From an uncultured Lachnospiraceae bacterium (GTDB lineage Bacteria > Bacillota > Clostridia > Lachnospirales > Lachnospiraceae), in NCBI GenBank assembly GCA_900539175.1, contig UQAW01000033.1, forward strand, positions 1-36,498: DNA of 36,498 nucleotides, in the 5' to 3' direction. Both the position numbers and the translations under genes were made by a program. Each line of letters opens with the position of its first letter. Position 1 is the stretch's first letter. This document shows positions 6,042 through 13,962 of the stretch, one piece after another. The notes under the pieces were generated by a model that was given only the letters and a program-made list of their open reading frames with translations, was not told the origin of the DNA and did no database searches.

Positions 6042-8280
6042 GCGCGGAACGAGCGATAACATCCAACTGCTGTTCGCGGGTCAGATCAATGAATTTAACC
6101 GCATAACCGGATACACGGATTGTAAAGTTCTGATATTCTTCTTTTTCCGGATGCTCCATCGCATCTTTCAGTTTTTCGATTCCGAAGATATTGACGTTCA
6201 GATGGTGTGCACCCTGATCGAAATATCCATCCAGAATACGGGTCAGATTATTGACACGTTCTTCTTCAGTATGACCGATTGCACCTGGGTTGATGGTCTG
6301 TGTATTAGAGATACCATCCAGTGCCCACTCATACGGAAGTTTTGCAACGGAGTTCAGGGAAGCCAGAAGACCGTTCTTTTCAGCACCGTAGCTTGGATTA
6401 GCACCAGGAGACAGTGGTTCACCTGCTTTACGTCCATCCGGAAGGGCACCTGTAGCTTTTCCGTATACAACGTTGGAGGTAATGGTCAGGATAGAGGTTG
6501 TAGGTTCAGAGTTACGGTAAGTATGATGTTTTTTCAGCTTATCAAGGAAGGTATGCAGAAGCCATACTGCGATTTCATCAGCCTTGTCATCATCATTTCC
6601 GTAACGCGGGAAATCTCCCTCAATTTCAAAATCAGTTGTGATACCGTCTTCATCACGGATCGCTTTTACTTTGGCATATTTGATGGCAGACAGAGAGTCA
6701 ACAACGTGTGAGAAGCCTGCGATACCAGTGGCAAAGGTACGTCTTACATCGGTGTCGATCAAAGCCATCTCTGCAGCTTCATAGTAGTATTTGTCATGCA
6801 TATACTGGATGACATTCAAGGTGTTGACATACAGTCCTGCCAGCCAGTCCATCATCTGATCGTACTTGCGGATTACTTCATCATAATCCAGATATTCGGA
6901 AGTAATTGCCTTGTATTCCGGTCCCATCTGGACTTTTGTCTTCTCATCCACACCGCCGTTGATTGCGTAAAGGAGACATTTTGCCAGGTTTGCACGGGCA
7001 CCGAAGAACTGCATCTCTTTACCGGTCTGTGTAGCAGATACACAACAGCAGATGGAATAGTCATCACCCCATACCGGACGCATGACATCATCATTTTCAT
7101 ACTGGATAGAACTTGTCTCAACAGAGATATAAGCAGCAAATTTCTTGAAGTTCTCAGGCAGTCTGGAAGAATAAAGTACAGTCAGGTTTGGTTCCGGAGC
7201 CGGTCCCATGTTGATCAGTGTATGCAGGATACGGAAATCACTCTTGGTTACCATAGAACGTCCGTCCTGTCCAAGTCCGCCGACTTCTACGGTTGCCCAT
7301 ACCGGGTCGCCGGAGAACAACTGATTGTAAGAAGGTATACGGGCAAATTTCACCATACGCAGCTTCATGATCAGATGATCGATCAATTCCTGAGCTTCTG
7401 TCTCTGTGATCACTCCATTTTCCAGATCGCGCTGGATATAGATATCAAGGAAGGTTCCGATACGGCCCACACTCATGGCAGCACCATTCTGTGTTTTGAT
7501 GGCAGCCAGGTAACCGAAATACAGCCATTGAACTGCTTCCCTGGCATCCTTTGCAGGCTGGGAGATATCAAAGCCGTAGCTTGCAGCCATCTCCTTCATG
7601 CCGGCAAGTGCATTATACTGCATGGTGATTTCTTCTCTCTGGCGGATCACATCATCCGTCATAACACCGCAGCCGCAGTTATCAAAATCTTCTTTTTTCT
7701 TAGCCATCAAAAAGTCGATACCATACAGTGCCACACGGCGGTAATCACCGACAATACGTCCGCGGCCATAGGTATCCGGCAGACCTGTAATAATCTTATT
7801 ATGACGTGCTTTTCTCATCTCAGGAGTATAAGCATCGAAAACACCCTGATTATGTGTCTTGTGGTATTCTGTAAAGATTTTGTGGAGTTCCGGAGCCGGT
7901 GTATATCCGTTGGTTTGGCAGGAGTCTTCCGCCATCTTGATACCGCCGAAAGGCATAAATGCTCTTTTCAGAGGTTTGTCAGTCTGAAGACCTACAATTT
8001 TTTCCAGATCTTTTAATTCTTCGTCAATATATCCAGGTGCATGAGAAGTCAGAGTGGAAACGATTTCCGTATCCATGTCCAGAACGCCGCCTTTTGCACG
8101 TTCTTCTTTCTGCAATTTCTGCAGGGCACCCCAAAGTTTGTTTGTTGCTTCTGTTGGTTTCGCAAGGAATGAACCATCTCCGTCATAAGGAGTGTAGTTG
8201 TTCTGGATGAAATCGCGAGTATTTACTTCTTCTTTCCAGAGTCTTCCTTTAAACCCATTCCATTGTTCCATCTGTATCAT
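6028..8280 (-). CDS. pflB: Formate C-acetyltransferase (pyruvate formate-lyase)
   Basis: PflB converts pyruvate and CoA to acetyl-CoA and formate, the main anaerobic route of mixed-acid fermentation. The 750-residue product has the adjacent active-site cysteines C412-C413 within ICCCVSATQTG, and the radical-bearing Gly725 in RVSGYAV close to the C-terminus. All family landmarks and the usual length are present, so it should be active. ATG 8280 has AAGGAGG 7 nt upstream. pflA follows directly. Expression is probably set by the promoter at 8415-8443 and the leader terminator at 8304-8354. Confidence 0.98.
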   Translation of the reverse strand: MIQMEQWNGFKGRLWKEEVNTRDFIQNNYTPYDGDGSFLAKPTEATNKLWGALQKLQKEERAKGGVLDMDTEIVSTLTSHAPGYIDEELKDLEKIVGLQTDKPLKRAFMPFGGIKMAEDSCQTNGYTPAPELHKIFTEYHKTHNQGVFDAYTPEMRKARHNKIITGLPDTYGRGRIVGDYRRVALYGIDFLMAKKKEDFDNCGCGVMTDDVIRQREEITMQYNALAGMKEMAASYGFDISQPAKDAREAVQWLYFGYLAAIKTQNGAAMSVGRIGTFLDIYIQRDLENGVITETEAQELIDHLIMKLRMVKFARIPSYNQLFSGDPVWATVEVGGLGQDGRSMVTKSDFRILHTLINMGPAPEPNLTVLYSSRLPENFKKFAAYISVETSSIQYENDDVMRPVWGDDYSICCCVSATQTGKEMQFFGARANLAKCLLYAINGGVDEKTKVQMGPEYKAITSEYLDYDEVIRKYDQMMDWLAGLYVNTLNVIQYMHDKYYYEAAEMALIDTDVRRTFATGIAGFSHVVDSLSAIKYAKVKAIRDEDGITTDFEIEGDFPRYGNDDDKADEIAVWLLHTFLDKLKKHHTYRNSEPTTSILTITSNVVYGKATGALPDGRKAGEPLSPGANPSYGAEKNGLLASLNSVAKLPYEWALDGISNTQTINPGAIGHTEEERVNNLTRILDGYFDQGAHHLNVNIFGIEKLKDAMEHPEKEEYQNFTIRVSGYAVKFIDLTREQQLDVIARSAHERI

Positions 8281-8303
8281 GTTTAGTCCTCCTTGTAAAA
8301 TGG

Positions 8304-8354
8304 AAAAAAAAGCTGACCTGTCTTAAGGACAACTTTTTGCCCAGACGGTCGGCT
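8304..8354 (-). terminator. Intrinsic terminator in the pflB leader (attenuator candidate)
   Basis: Read on the minus strand, AGCCGACCGTCT (8354-8343) pairs with AGACAGGTCAGCT (8323-8311). An inner stem GGGCAA/TTGTCC closes an AAAG loop, and eight Ts follow (8311-8304). It lies after the promoter and 24 nt before the pflB start codon, so a transcript must pass it to express pflB. Confidence 0.75.
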
Positions 8355-8414
8355 ATGATATAGTTATACTTCCTGTGGTCAATTCCACTTCCGTCAGTCA
8401 TATAACTCTACTAT

Positions 8415-8443
8415 AATATACAAAGAATGCAAAAAACTGTCAA
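8415..8443 (-). promoter_or_regulatory. pflB promoter
   Basis: On the minus strand TTGACA (8443-8438) is separated by 17 bp from TATATT (8420-8415), an excellent housekeeping sigma-factor promoter. It gives a leader of roughly 125 nt. A second TTGTCA lies just upstream. Confidence 0.85.
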
Positions 8444-8500
8444 GAATTTGACAATTGTTTTTTGCATTTCTTTGAATACAATCCAATAATACAGGTATTT

Positions 8501-9331
8501 CTAACGGAATACCCAGAGATTTTTGATCTGGTCTTTTATGTCTGCGTAGGACCAGAGTTTTTCAGAATTTGCGTGGCTGTTGGGATCATTAACCTGAATT
8601 TTACCGTCTTTATAACCGGTCATTACAATGAAATGACCGGAGGTGGTAAAATCTCCTTTGCCCACTACGACGATAATCGGATTTCCGACCTGGAGATTGT
8701 TGACAATCCGCTGCTCGTCCAAAGGAATCTCTGTTACGTCAAACCCCAGTGCCGGGCCGCCTTCTGAAAATAAAGTCCAGGAGGATCCATTTCCTTCGGA
8801 AGCATAACCGTGTTCCGTAGCAAAATCAGCCATCCATGCGGGATTCATGGTGGTTTCGCCGGTCAGGTAGACAGCAACCATAGAAAGGCAGGTGGGGCCG
8901 CAGCCGGTCAGACCAAAGAGATTGCCGGAATATTCCTTGTATCCCCATTGCTGATCCCATTGCATAAAAAGCGGGACAGTGGAAGCGTGTTCGTATGAGC
9001 TCAGGTCTATGGACGGCTGCAGATCTTTTTTCTGCGGATATTCCAGTACGAATTTTTCCGTTTCCGGATTTCGTTCATAAAGCTCTAACAGCTCCTTCGG
9101 ATATTCGGAAAGGGTGAGATCGTTGGAAGCGGTATATTGTTTCAGTGTCATGATAGAAGTCAGGCGGTGTGTTCCGGGAAATACGGTTATTGCAAAAAGA
9201 AAGAGTGAAAAAAGTATCATAAGACACAGAAAACTTCGTTTTTTCCGCCTTTTCCTGTGTCGTCTGCGATTGGCAGGCTGATTGTGCGGAGAAATCATAT
9301 GTTTTTCATTTGTTTTTGAATATCTGTGCAT
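8501..9331 (-). CDS. Membrane-anchored C39-like cysteine peptidase
   Basis: The 276-residue protein has a strongly basic N-terminus, one membrane segment (about residues 34-52) and an extracellular papain-fold domain of the Peptidase_C39_2 type. Cys144 lies in LTGCGPTCLS, His233 in SGHFIVMTGY and Asp249 in VNDP, giving the Cys-His-Asp set, so it is probably active. With no fused ABC transporter it is not a bacteriocin-leader peptidase. Stand-alone members act on surface proteins or are uncharacterised. ATG 9331 has AAGGAGGAG 7 nt upstream. It is monocistronic between the pflB promoter and a bidirectional terminator. The substrate is unknown. Confidence 0.85.
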   Translation of the reverse strand: MHRYSKTNEKHMISPHNQPANRRRHRKRRKKRSFLCLMILFSLFLFAITVFPGTHRLTSIMTLKQYTASNDLTLSEYPKELLELYERNPETEKFVLEYPQKKDLQPSIDLSSYEHASTVPLFMQWDQQWGYKEYSGNLFGLTGCGPTCLSMVAVYLTGETTMNPAWMADFATEHGYASEGNGSSWTLFSEGGPALGFDVTEIPLDEQRIVNNLQVGNPIIVVVGKGDFTTSGHFIVMTGYKDGKIQVNDPNSHANSEKLWSYADIKDQIKNLWVFR

Positions 9332-9370
9332 AGGGATACTCCTCCTTTTTATGAGTCGCAGGGAATAAAA

Positions 9371-9422
9371 CAGCCCTGTTTGGATGCTTTTCAGTATACC
9401 AGAACAGGGGCTGCTTTTTTTT
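9371..9422. terminator. Bidirectional terminator after the VanS-like gene
   Basis: CAGCCCTGTT (9371-9380) pairs with AACAGGGGCTG (9403-9413). The plus side ends in eight Ts (9415-9422); the minus side ends in TTTTATT. For the minus-strand genes it ends the regulator/kinase operon just before the peptidase gene. Confidence 0.8.
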
Positions 9423-9472
9423 CAGATTTCAGAAGGAAAATCCTCTTTTTTTCACTCGGAAATTTTAAGATT

Positions 9473-10585
9473 TTATGAAGAAAATGGAAGTGCCACATGA
9501 AAACAGATGGTATCATCATGGCTTTCGGCAGTAATCGTACCCTGGTGAAGCTCTACAATTTCTTTGGCGATGGCAAGTCCCAGTCCGGAACCGCCGTTTC
9601 GGGAGGTTCGGGCACTGTCCAGGCGGAAAAATTGTTCAAAAATCCGCTCCAGTTTTTCCTGCGGGATGGCAGGACCCTGGTTCTCCATAACAAGCGACAA
9701 CTGCGTTTCATCGTGGGTGACATGAATCAGGATTGAACTGTGTTCATAACTGTAATTGACAGCATTGCGCAGCAGATTATCAAAAACCCGCTGCAGCTTT
9801 TCCGGATCACATCGCAGCATCAGATTGTCTTCCATGGATAAGCGGCATTGCAGGTCCTTCTCCTGGAACATGGGGGCAAACTCGTAAATTGTCTGTTCCA
9901 GCATACGAGTCAGGTTAATTTTACTTCGTTCCAGAGTCAGGTGGGTCAGACTGAAGCGGGTAATTTCGAAAAATTCGTTGATTAAGTCTTCCAGACGTTC
10001 TGCTTTATCCAGAGCAATGGTCAGATACTTGCTGCGAATCTCGTCTGAAATCTGCGGTTCATCCTGTAAAAGTGTCAGATATCCAATGACAGAGGTGAGG
10101 GGAGTTTTCAGATCGTGTGCCAGATAGACCACAAGGTCATTTTTCCGCTGTTCCGCATCTTTGGCGGCGCGTTGATTCTTCTGTACCTGTAGTTTGAGTC
10201 CATTCATCCGCAGTTCAATTTCGCTCAGCTCCTTAGGAAGTGTGATCAGCTGATCATCGGTTTTGAACAGTTCCCCGGTAGCATCAATAATGTGTTCCAG
10301 GTAGCGGAAGAGTTTTTTCATGTTATAGAGGCAGATCGCAAATAATCCGATCAACAGATATCCGGTGATGAATACGCTGCGGTTCCGATCCAGAAAATGA
10401 AGAAGTTTATAAAAAGTTTCATAGCCGTACCAGATGTTCTGCTGATAGATCCAAAGCATCAGAAATGCAGACGCAATACCGGATAACACATAAATAAAAA
10501 AGGCAAGAAGGATATGCAGCATCATGCGTTGTAAAATATTTTGTGAGAGTTTCTTTGTATAAATATCTCGTGTGTAGTTACTCAA
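9473..10585 (-). CDS. VanS-type sensor histidine kinase
   Basis: This 370-residue kinase has two membrane segments (about 22-45 and 71-88) with only a short extracellular loop between them. A HAMP-like helix and coiled region follow. His157 lies in YLAHDLKTPLTS. The ATPase domain has DNLLRNAVNYS and the G-box NGGSGLGLAIAKE. The layout is that of VanS and related envelope sensors. It starts at TTG 10585, overlapping the end of the regulator gene by 8 nt. No resistance genes (vanH/A/X) are nearby, so vancomycin sensing should not be assumed. Targets are unknown. Confidence 0.93.
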   Translation of the reverse strand: MSNYTRDIYTKKLSQNILQRMMLHILLAFFIYVLSGIASAFLMLWIYQQNIWYGYETFYKLLHFLDRNRSVFITGYLLIGLFAICLYNMKKLFRYLEHIIDATGELFKTDDQLITLPKELSEIELRMNGLKLQVQKNQRAAKDAEQRKNDLVVYLAHDLKTPLTSVIGYLTLLQDEPQISDEIRSKYLTIALDKAERLEDLINEFFEITRFSLTHLTLERSKINLTRMLEQTIYEFAPMFQEKDLQCRLSMEDNLMLRCDPEKLQRVFDNLLRNAVNYSYEHSSILIHVTHDETQLSLVMENQGPAIPQEKLERIFEQFFRLDSARTSRNGGSGLGLAIAKEIVELHQGTITAESHDDTICFHVALPFSS

Positions 10586-11276
10586 TTTGATAACCTACCC
10601 CCCAGACTGTTTTTATATATTTCGGTTTTCTGCCGGAATCGTGCATCTTTTCCCGGATGCGTCCGATATGTGCCATCACCGTATTATTCTGATCCAGAAA
10701 CTTTTCGCCCCAGACCTGTTCGAAAAGCTCTTCGGAAGAGATGACCTTTCCCCGGTTCTGACAGAGATACCAGAGTAATGAAAACTCAATCGGAGTCAAT
10801 GCAAGCTCCCTTCCGTTCAGGGTACATCTGTGAGCTGCTTTATGGATGGACAGACCGCGGACTTCCAATTGCTGCAGGGGCTCAGTCTGAGAATCTTCCG
10901 GATGGTTATAACGTTCACATCTGCGCAGCTGTACTTTGACACGCGTGATGACCTCAAGGGGATTAAAGGGTTTGGTGATGTAGTCGTCAGCGCCGATCGT
11001 CAGTCCGGTAATCTTATCCATATCTTCAGATTTGGCAGTCAGCATGATGACCGGATAGTAGTGTGCTTCACGGATTTTCCGGCACAAACAGAAGCCGTCA
11101 ATGTCCGGAAGCATGACATCCAGAATTGCAAGATTCAGCTGTTCCCGTTGGATACAGCGCAGTGCATCGGAGCCATTGTAACACTTGAATACCCGGAAAC
11201 CTTCATTGACCAGATATACCTCAAGTAAATCAGCGATTTCCTGTTCGTCGTCAACGATTAAGATTTGTTTTTCCAT
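10578..11276 (-). CDS. VanR-type OmpR-family response regulator
   Basis: The 232-residue regulator has a receiver domain with acidic residues D9-D10, phospho-acceptor Asp53 (ILDVMLPDIDG) and the conserved Lys in YITKPF, then a winged-helix DNA-binding domain ending VWGVGYQIE. ATG 11276 is preceded by AGAGGTGA. A longer frame reading back through the tRNA genes is an artefact. It pairs with the kinase that overlaps its end. The upstream gap holds the tRNA terminator and leaves almost no room for a separate promoter. Confidence 0.95.
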   Translation of the reverse strand: MEKQILIVDDEQEIADLLEVYLVNEGFRVFKCYNGSDALRCIQREQLNLAILDVMLPDIDGFCLCRKIREAHYYPVIMLTAKSEDMDKITGLTIGADDYITKPFNPLEVITRVKVQLRRCERYNHPEDSQTEPLQQLEVRGLSIHKAAHRCTLNGRELALTPIEFSLLWYLCQNRGKVISSEELFEQVWGEKFLDQNNTVMAHIGRIREKMHDSGRKPKYIKTVWGVGYQIE

Positions 11277-11308
11277 AAGGTTCACCTCTGTTTTACATTT
11301 CGTATAAC

Positions 11309-11335
11309 AAAAAATCCAACGATAACCGTTGGATT
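11309..11335 (-). terminator. Terminator of the tRNA-Gly pair
   Basis: A 9-bp perfect stem, AATCCAACG/CGTTGGATT, closes a 5-nt loop (11313-11335). Six Ts follow on the minus strand (11314-11309). It separates the tRNAs from the regulator gene; about 32 nt remain before its start codon. Confidence 0.9.
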
Positions 11336-11346
11336 CTAATAAAAAA

Positions 11347-11418
11347 AGCGCGAGACGGGATTCGAACCCGCGACCCCAACCTTGGCAAGGTTGTACTCCA
11401 CCCCTGAGCCACTCGCGC
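11347..11418 (-). tRNA. tRNA-Gly (GCC)
   Basis: The minus strand folds as a cloverleaf with acceptor GCGCGAG/CTCGCGC, anticodon stem CAACC/GGTTG and loop TTGCCAA giving anticodon GCC, and the T-arm GCGGGTTCGAATCCCGT. CCA is not encoded. It is the second gene of a two-tRNA transcript. Confidence 0.97.
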
Positions 11419-11423
11419 ATAAG

Positions 11424-11494
11424 AGCGGGTGATGGGAATCGAACCCACGTATCCAGCTTGGAAGGCTGGTGTTCTACCATTGAACTACACCCGC
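11424..11494 (-). tRNA. tRNA-Gly (TCC)
   Basis: On the minus strand, acceptor GCGGGTG/CACCCGC, anticodon stem CCAGC/GCTGG with loop CTTCCAA giving anticodon TCC, and T-loop TTCGATT. CCA is not encoded. It lies 5 bp before tRNA-Gly(GCC); together the two decode all glycine codons. Confidence 0.97.
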
Positions 11495-11526
11495 ATGTGT
11501 TATTTAATTGCTGCTGACAATGATGT

Positions 11527-11555
11527 ATTCTACACGATAGAAAGCCATTTGTCAA
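11527..11555 (-). promoter_or_regulatory. Promoter of the tRNA-Gly pair
   Basis: Minus strand TTGACA (11555-11550), 17-bp spacer, TAGAAT (11532-11527). The first tRNA begins about 33 bp downstream. Confidence 0.85.
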
Positions 11556-11647
11556 CACTTATTCGAAAAAAAATTAAAAAAATTCAAAAATGGAGAAATG
11601 GAAGGAGCAAGGCATGTAGAAAAGGACCGAAATACAGGAGATTTCAG

Positions 11648-11676
11648 TTGTCACCGATCGGAGATAAGGGTATAAT
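11648..11676 (+). promoter_or_regulatory. metY promoter
   Basis: TTGTCA (11648-11653), 17-bp spacer, perfect TATAAT (11671-11676). The start would lie near 11683, leaving a leader of under 40 nt, too short for a SAM riboswitch or T-box. Confidence 0.8.
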
Positions 11677-11720
11677 GATCTATAAATATGTTGAAAATAA
11701 AGGAAAAGAGGATAGAAGCG

Positions 11721-13004
11721 ATGGCATTTAAAAAGAATACAATTTGTATCCAGGGCGGCTGGGAGCCTAAGAACGGAGAACCTCGTGTTCTCCCGATTTA
11801 TCAGTCTACAACTTATAAATATGAGACGAGTGAGGAGATGGGAAAGCTTTTTGATCTGGAGGCAGAAGGATACTTCTATTCCAGATTACAGAATCCAACC
11901 TGTGATGCCGTAGCACAGAAAATCTGCGATCTGGAGGGCGGTGTGGCAGCGATGCTTACTTCTTCCGGTCAGGCGGCGACGTTATTTGCAGTGACGAATA
12001 TCTGTTACGCAGGGGATCATGTCATCTGTGCAGCCAAAGTATACGGCGGAACCTCCAATCTGCTGACTGTGACATTAAAGCGTTTCGGAATCGAAGTGAC
12101 ACTGGTGGATCAGGATGCACCGGCGGAGGAGTTGGAAAAAGCATTTCAGCCGAATACGAAAGCCGTATTTGCCGAGACAATCTCGAATCCGGCAGGAGTG
12201 ATTCTGGATATTGAGAAGTTTGTGAAACTGGCACATGATCATGGTGTGCCTATGATTTGTGACAATACATTTGCGACACCGATCAACTGCCGGCCGTTTG
12301 AATTTGGTGTGGATATCGTGACCCATTCCACAACAAAATATATGGACGGTCATGCGATGGCGATGGGAGGCTGTATCGTGGATTCCGGTAATTTTGACTG
12401 GGAAGCACACGCTGATAAATATCCGGGACTTACTACACCGGATGAATCTTATCATGGAATTATCTATACGAAGAAATTCGGAAAGGGAGCTTACATCACA
12501 AAGGCAACGGTGCAGTTGATGCGTGATATGGGAGCCTGCCAGTCCCCCCAGAATGCGTTCCTGACGAATATTGGTCTGGAAACCCTGCATCTTCGTGTGC
12601 CGAGACATTGTGAAAATGCCTTGAAAGTAGCGGAATTCCTGAAGAATCACGAAAAGGTTGCATGGGTGGAATATGCCGGATTGAAAGAGGATAAGTATCA
12701 TGCGCTGGCAGAAAAATATATGCCGGATGGTACCTGCGGAGTTCTTTGTTTTGGTCCGAAGGGAGGAAAAGACGGTGCGATGCAGTTCAGCAATGCCCTC
12801 AAGATGGTATCTATCGTTACCCACGTTGCCGATGCCCGTTCCTGTGTCCTTCATCCTGCAAGCCATACACACCGTCAGTTGAATGATGAACAGTTGGTAG
12901 AAGCAGGCGTATTGCCGGATCTGATCCGTCTGTCCGTAGGAATTGAAGATGTTGACGATATCATTGCAGATCTGGATCAGGCATTAAATGCGATAAGTCT
13001 GTAA
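11721..13004 (+). CDS. metY: O-acetylhomoserine sulfhydrylase family PLP enzyme
   Basis: This 427-residue cytosolic enzyme of the Cys/Met metabolism PLP family most resembles O-acetylhomoserine aminocarboxypropyltransferase, which makes homocysteine from O-acetylhomoserine and sulfide. Visible features are the substrate and phosphate region YSRLQNPTCDAVAQKI, the catalytic core CDNTFATPINCRPFEFGVDI, and PLP-binding Lys206 in HSTTKYMDGH. The end SHTHRQLNDEQLVEAGVLPD is typical of the MetY branch. Close relatives include methionine gamma-lyase, which sequence alone cannot fully exclude. ATG 11721 has AGAGGA 8 nt upstream. It stands alone, with no sulfur-assimilation genes beside it. Confidence 0.92.
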   Translation: MAFKKNTICIQGGWEPKNGEPRVLPIYQSTTYKYETSEEMGKLFDLEAEGYFYSRLQNPTCDAVAQKICDLEGGVAAMLTSSGQAATLFAVTNICYAGDHVICAAKVYGGTSNLLTVTLKRFGIEVTLVDQDAPAEELEKAFQPNTKAVFAETISNPAGVILDIEKFVKLAHDHGVPMICDNTFATPINCRPFEFGVDIVTHSTTKYMDGHAMAMGGCIVDSGNFDWEAHADKYPGLTTPDESYHGIIYTKKFGKGAYITKATVQLMRDMGACQSPQNAFLTNIGLETLHLRVPRHCENALKVAEFLKNHEKVAWVEYAGLKEDKYHALAEKYMPDGTCGVLCFGPKGGKDGAMQFSNALKMVSIVTHVADARSCVLHPASHTHRQLNDEQLVEAGVLPDLIRLSVGIEDVDDIIADLDQALNAISL

Positions 13005-13037
13005 AACAGGTTCTTCATCAGATTTAAGAAAAAGTCT

Positions 13038-13066
13038 TTGACAAATACAGGTACGGGAATTAGAAT
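13038..13066 (+). promoter_or_regulatory. Promoter of the small multidrug-export gene
   Basis: TTGACA (13038-13043), 17-bp spacer, TAGAAT (13061-13066). It lies 33 bp after the metY stop codon and gives a leader of about 80 nt. Confidence 0.8.
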
Positions 13067-13068
13067 AG

Positions 13069-13123
13069 CATATGTGACATCTTTAAAGCGTAAAGTGGTT
13101 TGAAACGATGAAGGTTACATATG
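13069..13123 (+). promoter_or_regulatory. Inverted repeat in the leader
   Basis: CATATGTGAC (13069-13078) and GTTACATATG (13114-13123) are inverted with one mismatch that forms a G-U pair in RNA. The first arm abuts the -10 box. It could be a repressor operator or a leader hairpin; nothing here decides between them. Confidence 0.45.
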
Positions 13124-13154
13124 GATATAAAATGAAGATAGACAAGGAGGGACT

Positions 13155-13655
13155 ATGGATTCCTTAGTACAATGGTTTACTCAAAATCTGTCACCGTACA
13201 TTTCAGAACAGGCAGTTATTTTCATTATTTCACTGCTTCCGATTCTGGAGCTGAGAGGCGGTCTGTTGGCAGCATCGCTGCTGAAAGTACCGTATCTGCA
13301 GGCGCTGCCAATCTGTGTTATCGGAAATCTGCTTCCGATTCCGTTTATTTTATTATTTATCAAGCAGATTTTTAAATGGCTGAAGAAGACAAAGGTATTC
13401 CGGCCGATGGTAGAATGGCTTGAGAATAAGGCGATGAAGCGAAGTGATAACATTAAGAAAGGGGAATTCTGGGGACTGGTGGCGTTTGTCGGAATCCCGC
13501 TTCCGGGGACAGGAGCATGGACAGGGGCATTGATTGCCTCTTTGCTGGGGATTGAGGTCAGGAAGTCTTCGAAGGCGATTTTGCTTGGTATAGCGATCGC
13601 AGCGGTAATTATGTCGGTCGTATCTTACGGTGTGCTTGGAAATATTCTGGGTTAG
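13155..13655 (+). CDS. Small multidrug-export family membrane protein
   Basis: The 166-residue hydrophobic protein matches the family named Sm_multidrug_ex. It has about four membrane segments, the early motif LPILELRGGL (about 26-35), a basic cytoplasmic loop (IFKWLKKTKVFRPMVEWLENKAMKRS) in its middle and GIPLPGTGAWTGALIASLLG (about 116-135) in the third segment. Export activity is not well demonstrated for the family. The paired Pro-rich re-entrant-like motifs resemble DedA/SNARE-associated proteins. ATG 13155 has AAGGAGG. It is monocistronic, between its own promoter and the terminator at 13747. Confidence 0.85.
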   Translation: MDSLVQWFTQNLSPYISEQAVIFIISLLPILELRGGLLAASLLKVPYLQALPICVIGNLLPIPFILLFIKQIFKWLKKTKVFRPMVEWLENKAMKRSDNIKKGEFWGLVAFVGIPLPGTGAWTGALIASLLGIEVRKSSKAILLGIAIAAVIMSVVSYGVLGNILG

Positions 13656-13746
13656 AGTGTGACAGCCAGAACCAAAGCGGAAGAATTTCGAATGCTTCGT
13701 GAGCTGCCATGCGGCACCGATGTAGAAAATAATAAAAATTGTATTG

Positions 13747-13790
13747 AAAAATGCTCTGAGAGGATGGAACTTTCAGAGCATTTTTCTTTT
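13747..13790. terminator. Bidirectional terminator
   Basis: AAAAATGCTCTGA (13747-13759) pairs perfectly with TCAGAGCATTTTT (13773-13785), followed by CTTTTT on the plus strand. It sits between convergent genes and can serve both the export gene and the toxin-antitoxin remnant. Confidence 0.92.
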
Positions 13791-13796
13791 TGTTGA

Positions 13797-13962
13797 TTAT
13801 CTATCACCGTAGTGGGTGCGGCATTGCAGGTTTTCCGATACCTGTGTAACCATTTCGGTCAATATCCTGTAACAATTGGTTGATACGTTTCAATGTTTTT
13901 TTATCTTGTTTTTGCCAATACAAATAGTCTTCCCATGCGAAATCGTCCCAGGCTTTAATCAT
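13797..13962 (-). pseudogene. YoeB-family toxin, broken by internal out-of-frame deletion
   Basis: From ATG 13962 the minus strand reads MIKAWDDFAWEDYLYWQKQD and continues KKTLKRINQLLQDIDRNGYTGIGKP, a clear YoeB N-terminus. It then runs out of frame to a stop at 13804-13806 (52 residues). In another frame the next bases read QCRTHYGDR and stop at 13797-13799, the expected YoeB C-terminus. The block between GKP and this end (about 28 codons in relatives) is missing. The catalytic Glu and Arg, equivalent to E46 and R65 of E. coli YoeB, are gone, so no active RNase can be made. The start overlaps the antitoxin stop by 8 nt, as in intact modules. Confidence 0.88.

Noticed and set aside
6796..8016. 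A 406-codon open frame opposite pflB
   Set aside because: It is the antisense of a well-conserved gene with strong codon bias, has no ribosome-binding site and shows no recognisable domain.
8501..9331. Bacteriocin-processing C39 peptidase
   Set aside because: No ABC transporter is fused or adjacent and no leader peptide with a double-glycine site was found nearby.
9473..11276. Vancomycin-resistance locus
   Set aside because: The regulator/kinase resemble VanR/VanS but no vanH, ligase, vanX or vanY gene is present.
10578..11558. N-terminal extension of the VanR-like regulator reading through the tRNA genes
   Set aside because: The extension translates two tRNAs and a terminator; receiver homology and a ribosome-binding site place the start at 11276.
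11677..11720. Riboswitch or T-box before metY
   Set aside because: The leader from the mapped -10 to the start codon is under 40 nt, too short for known classes.
12075..12872. A 265-codon frame opposite metY, and similar long minus-strand frames opposite the pilus genes
   Set aside because: They are shadows of the real coding strand with Cys/His/Ile-rich, unlikely compositions.
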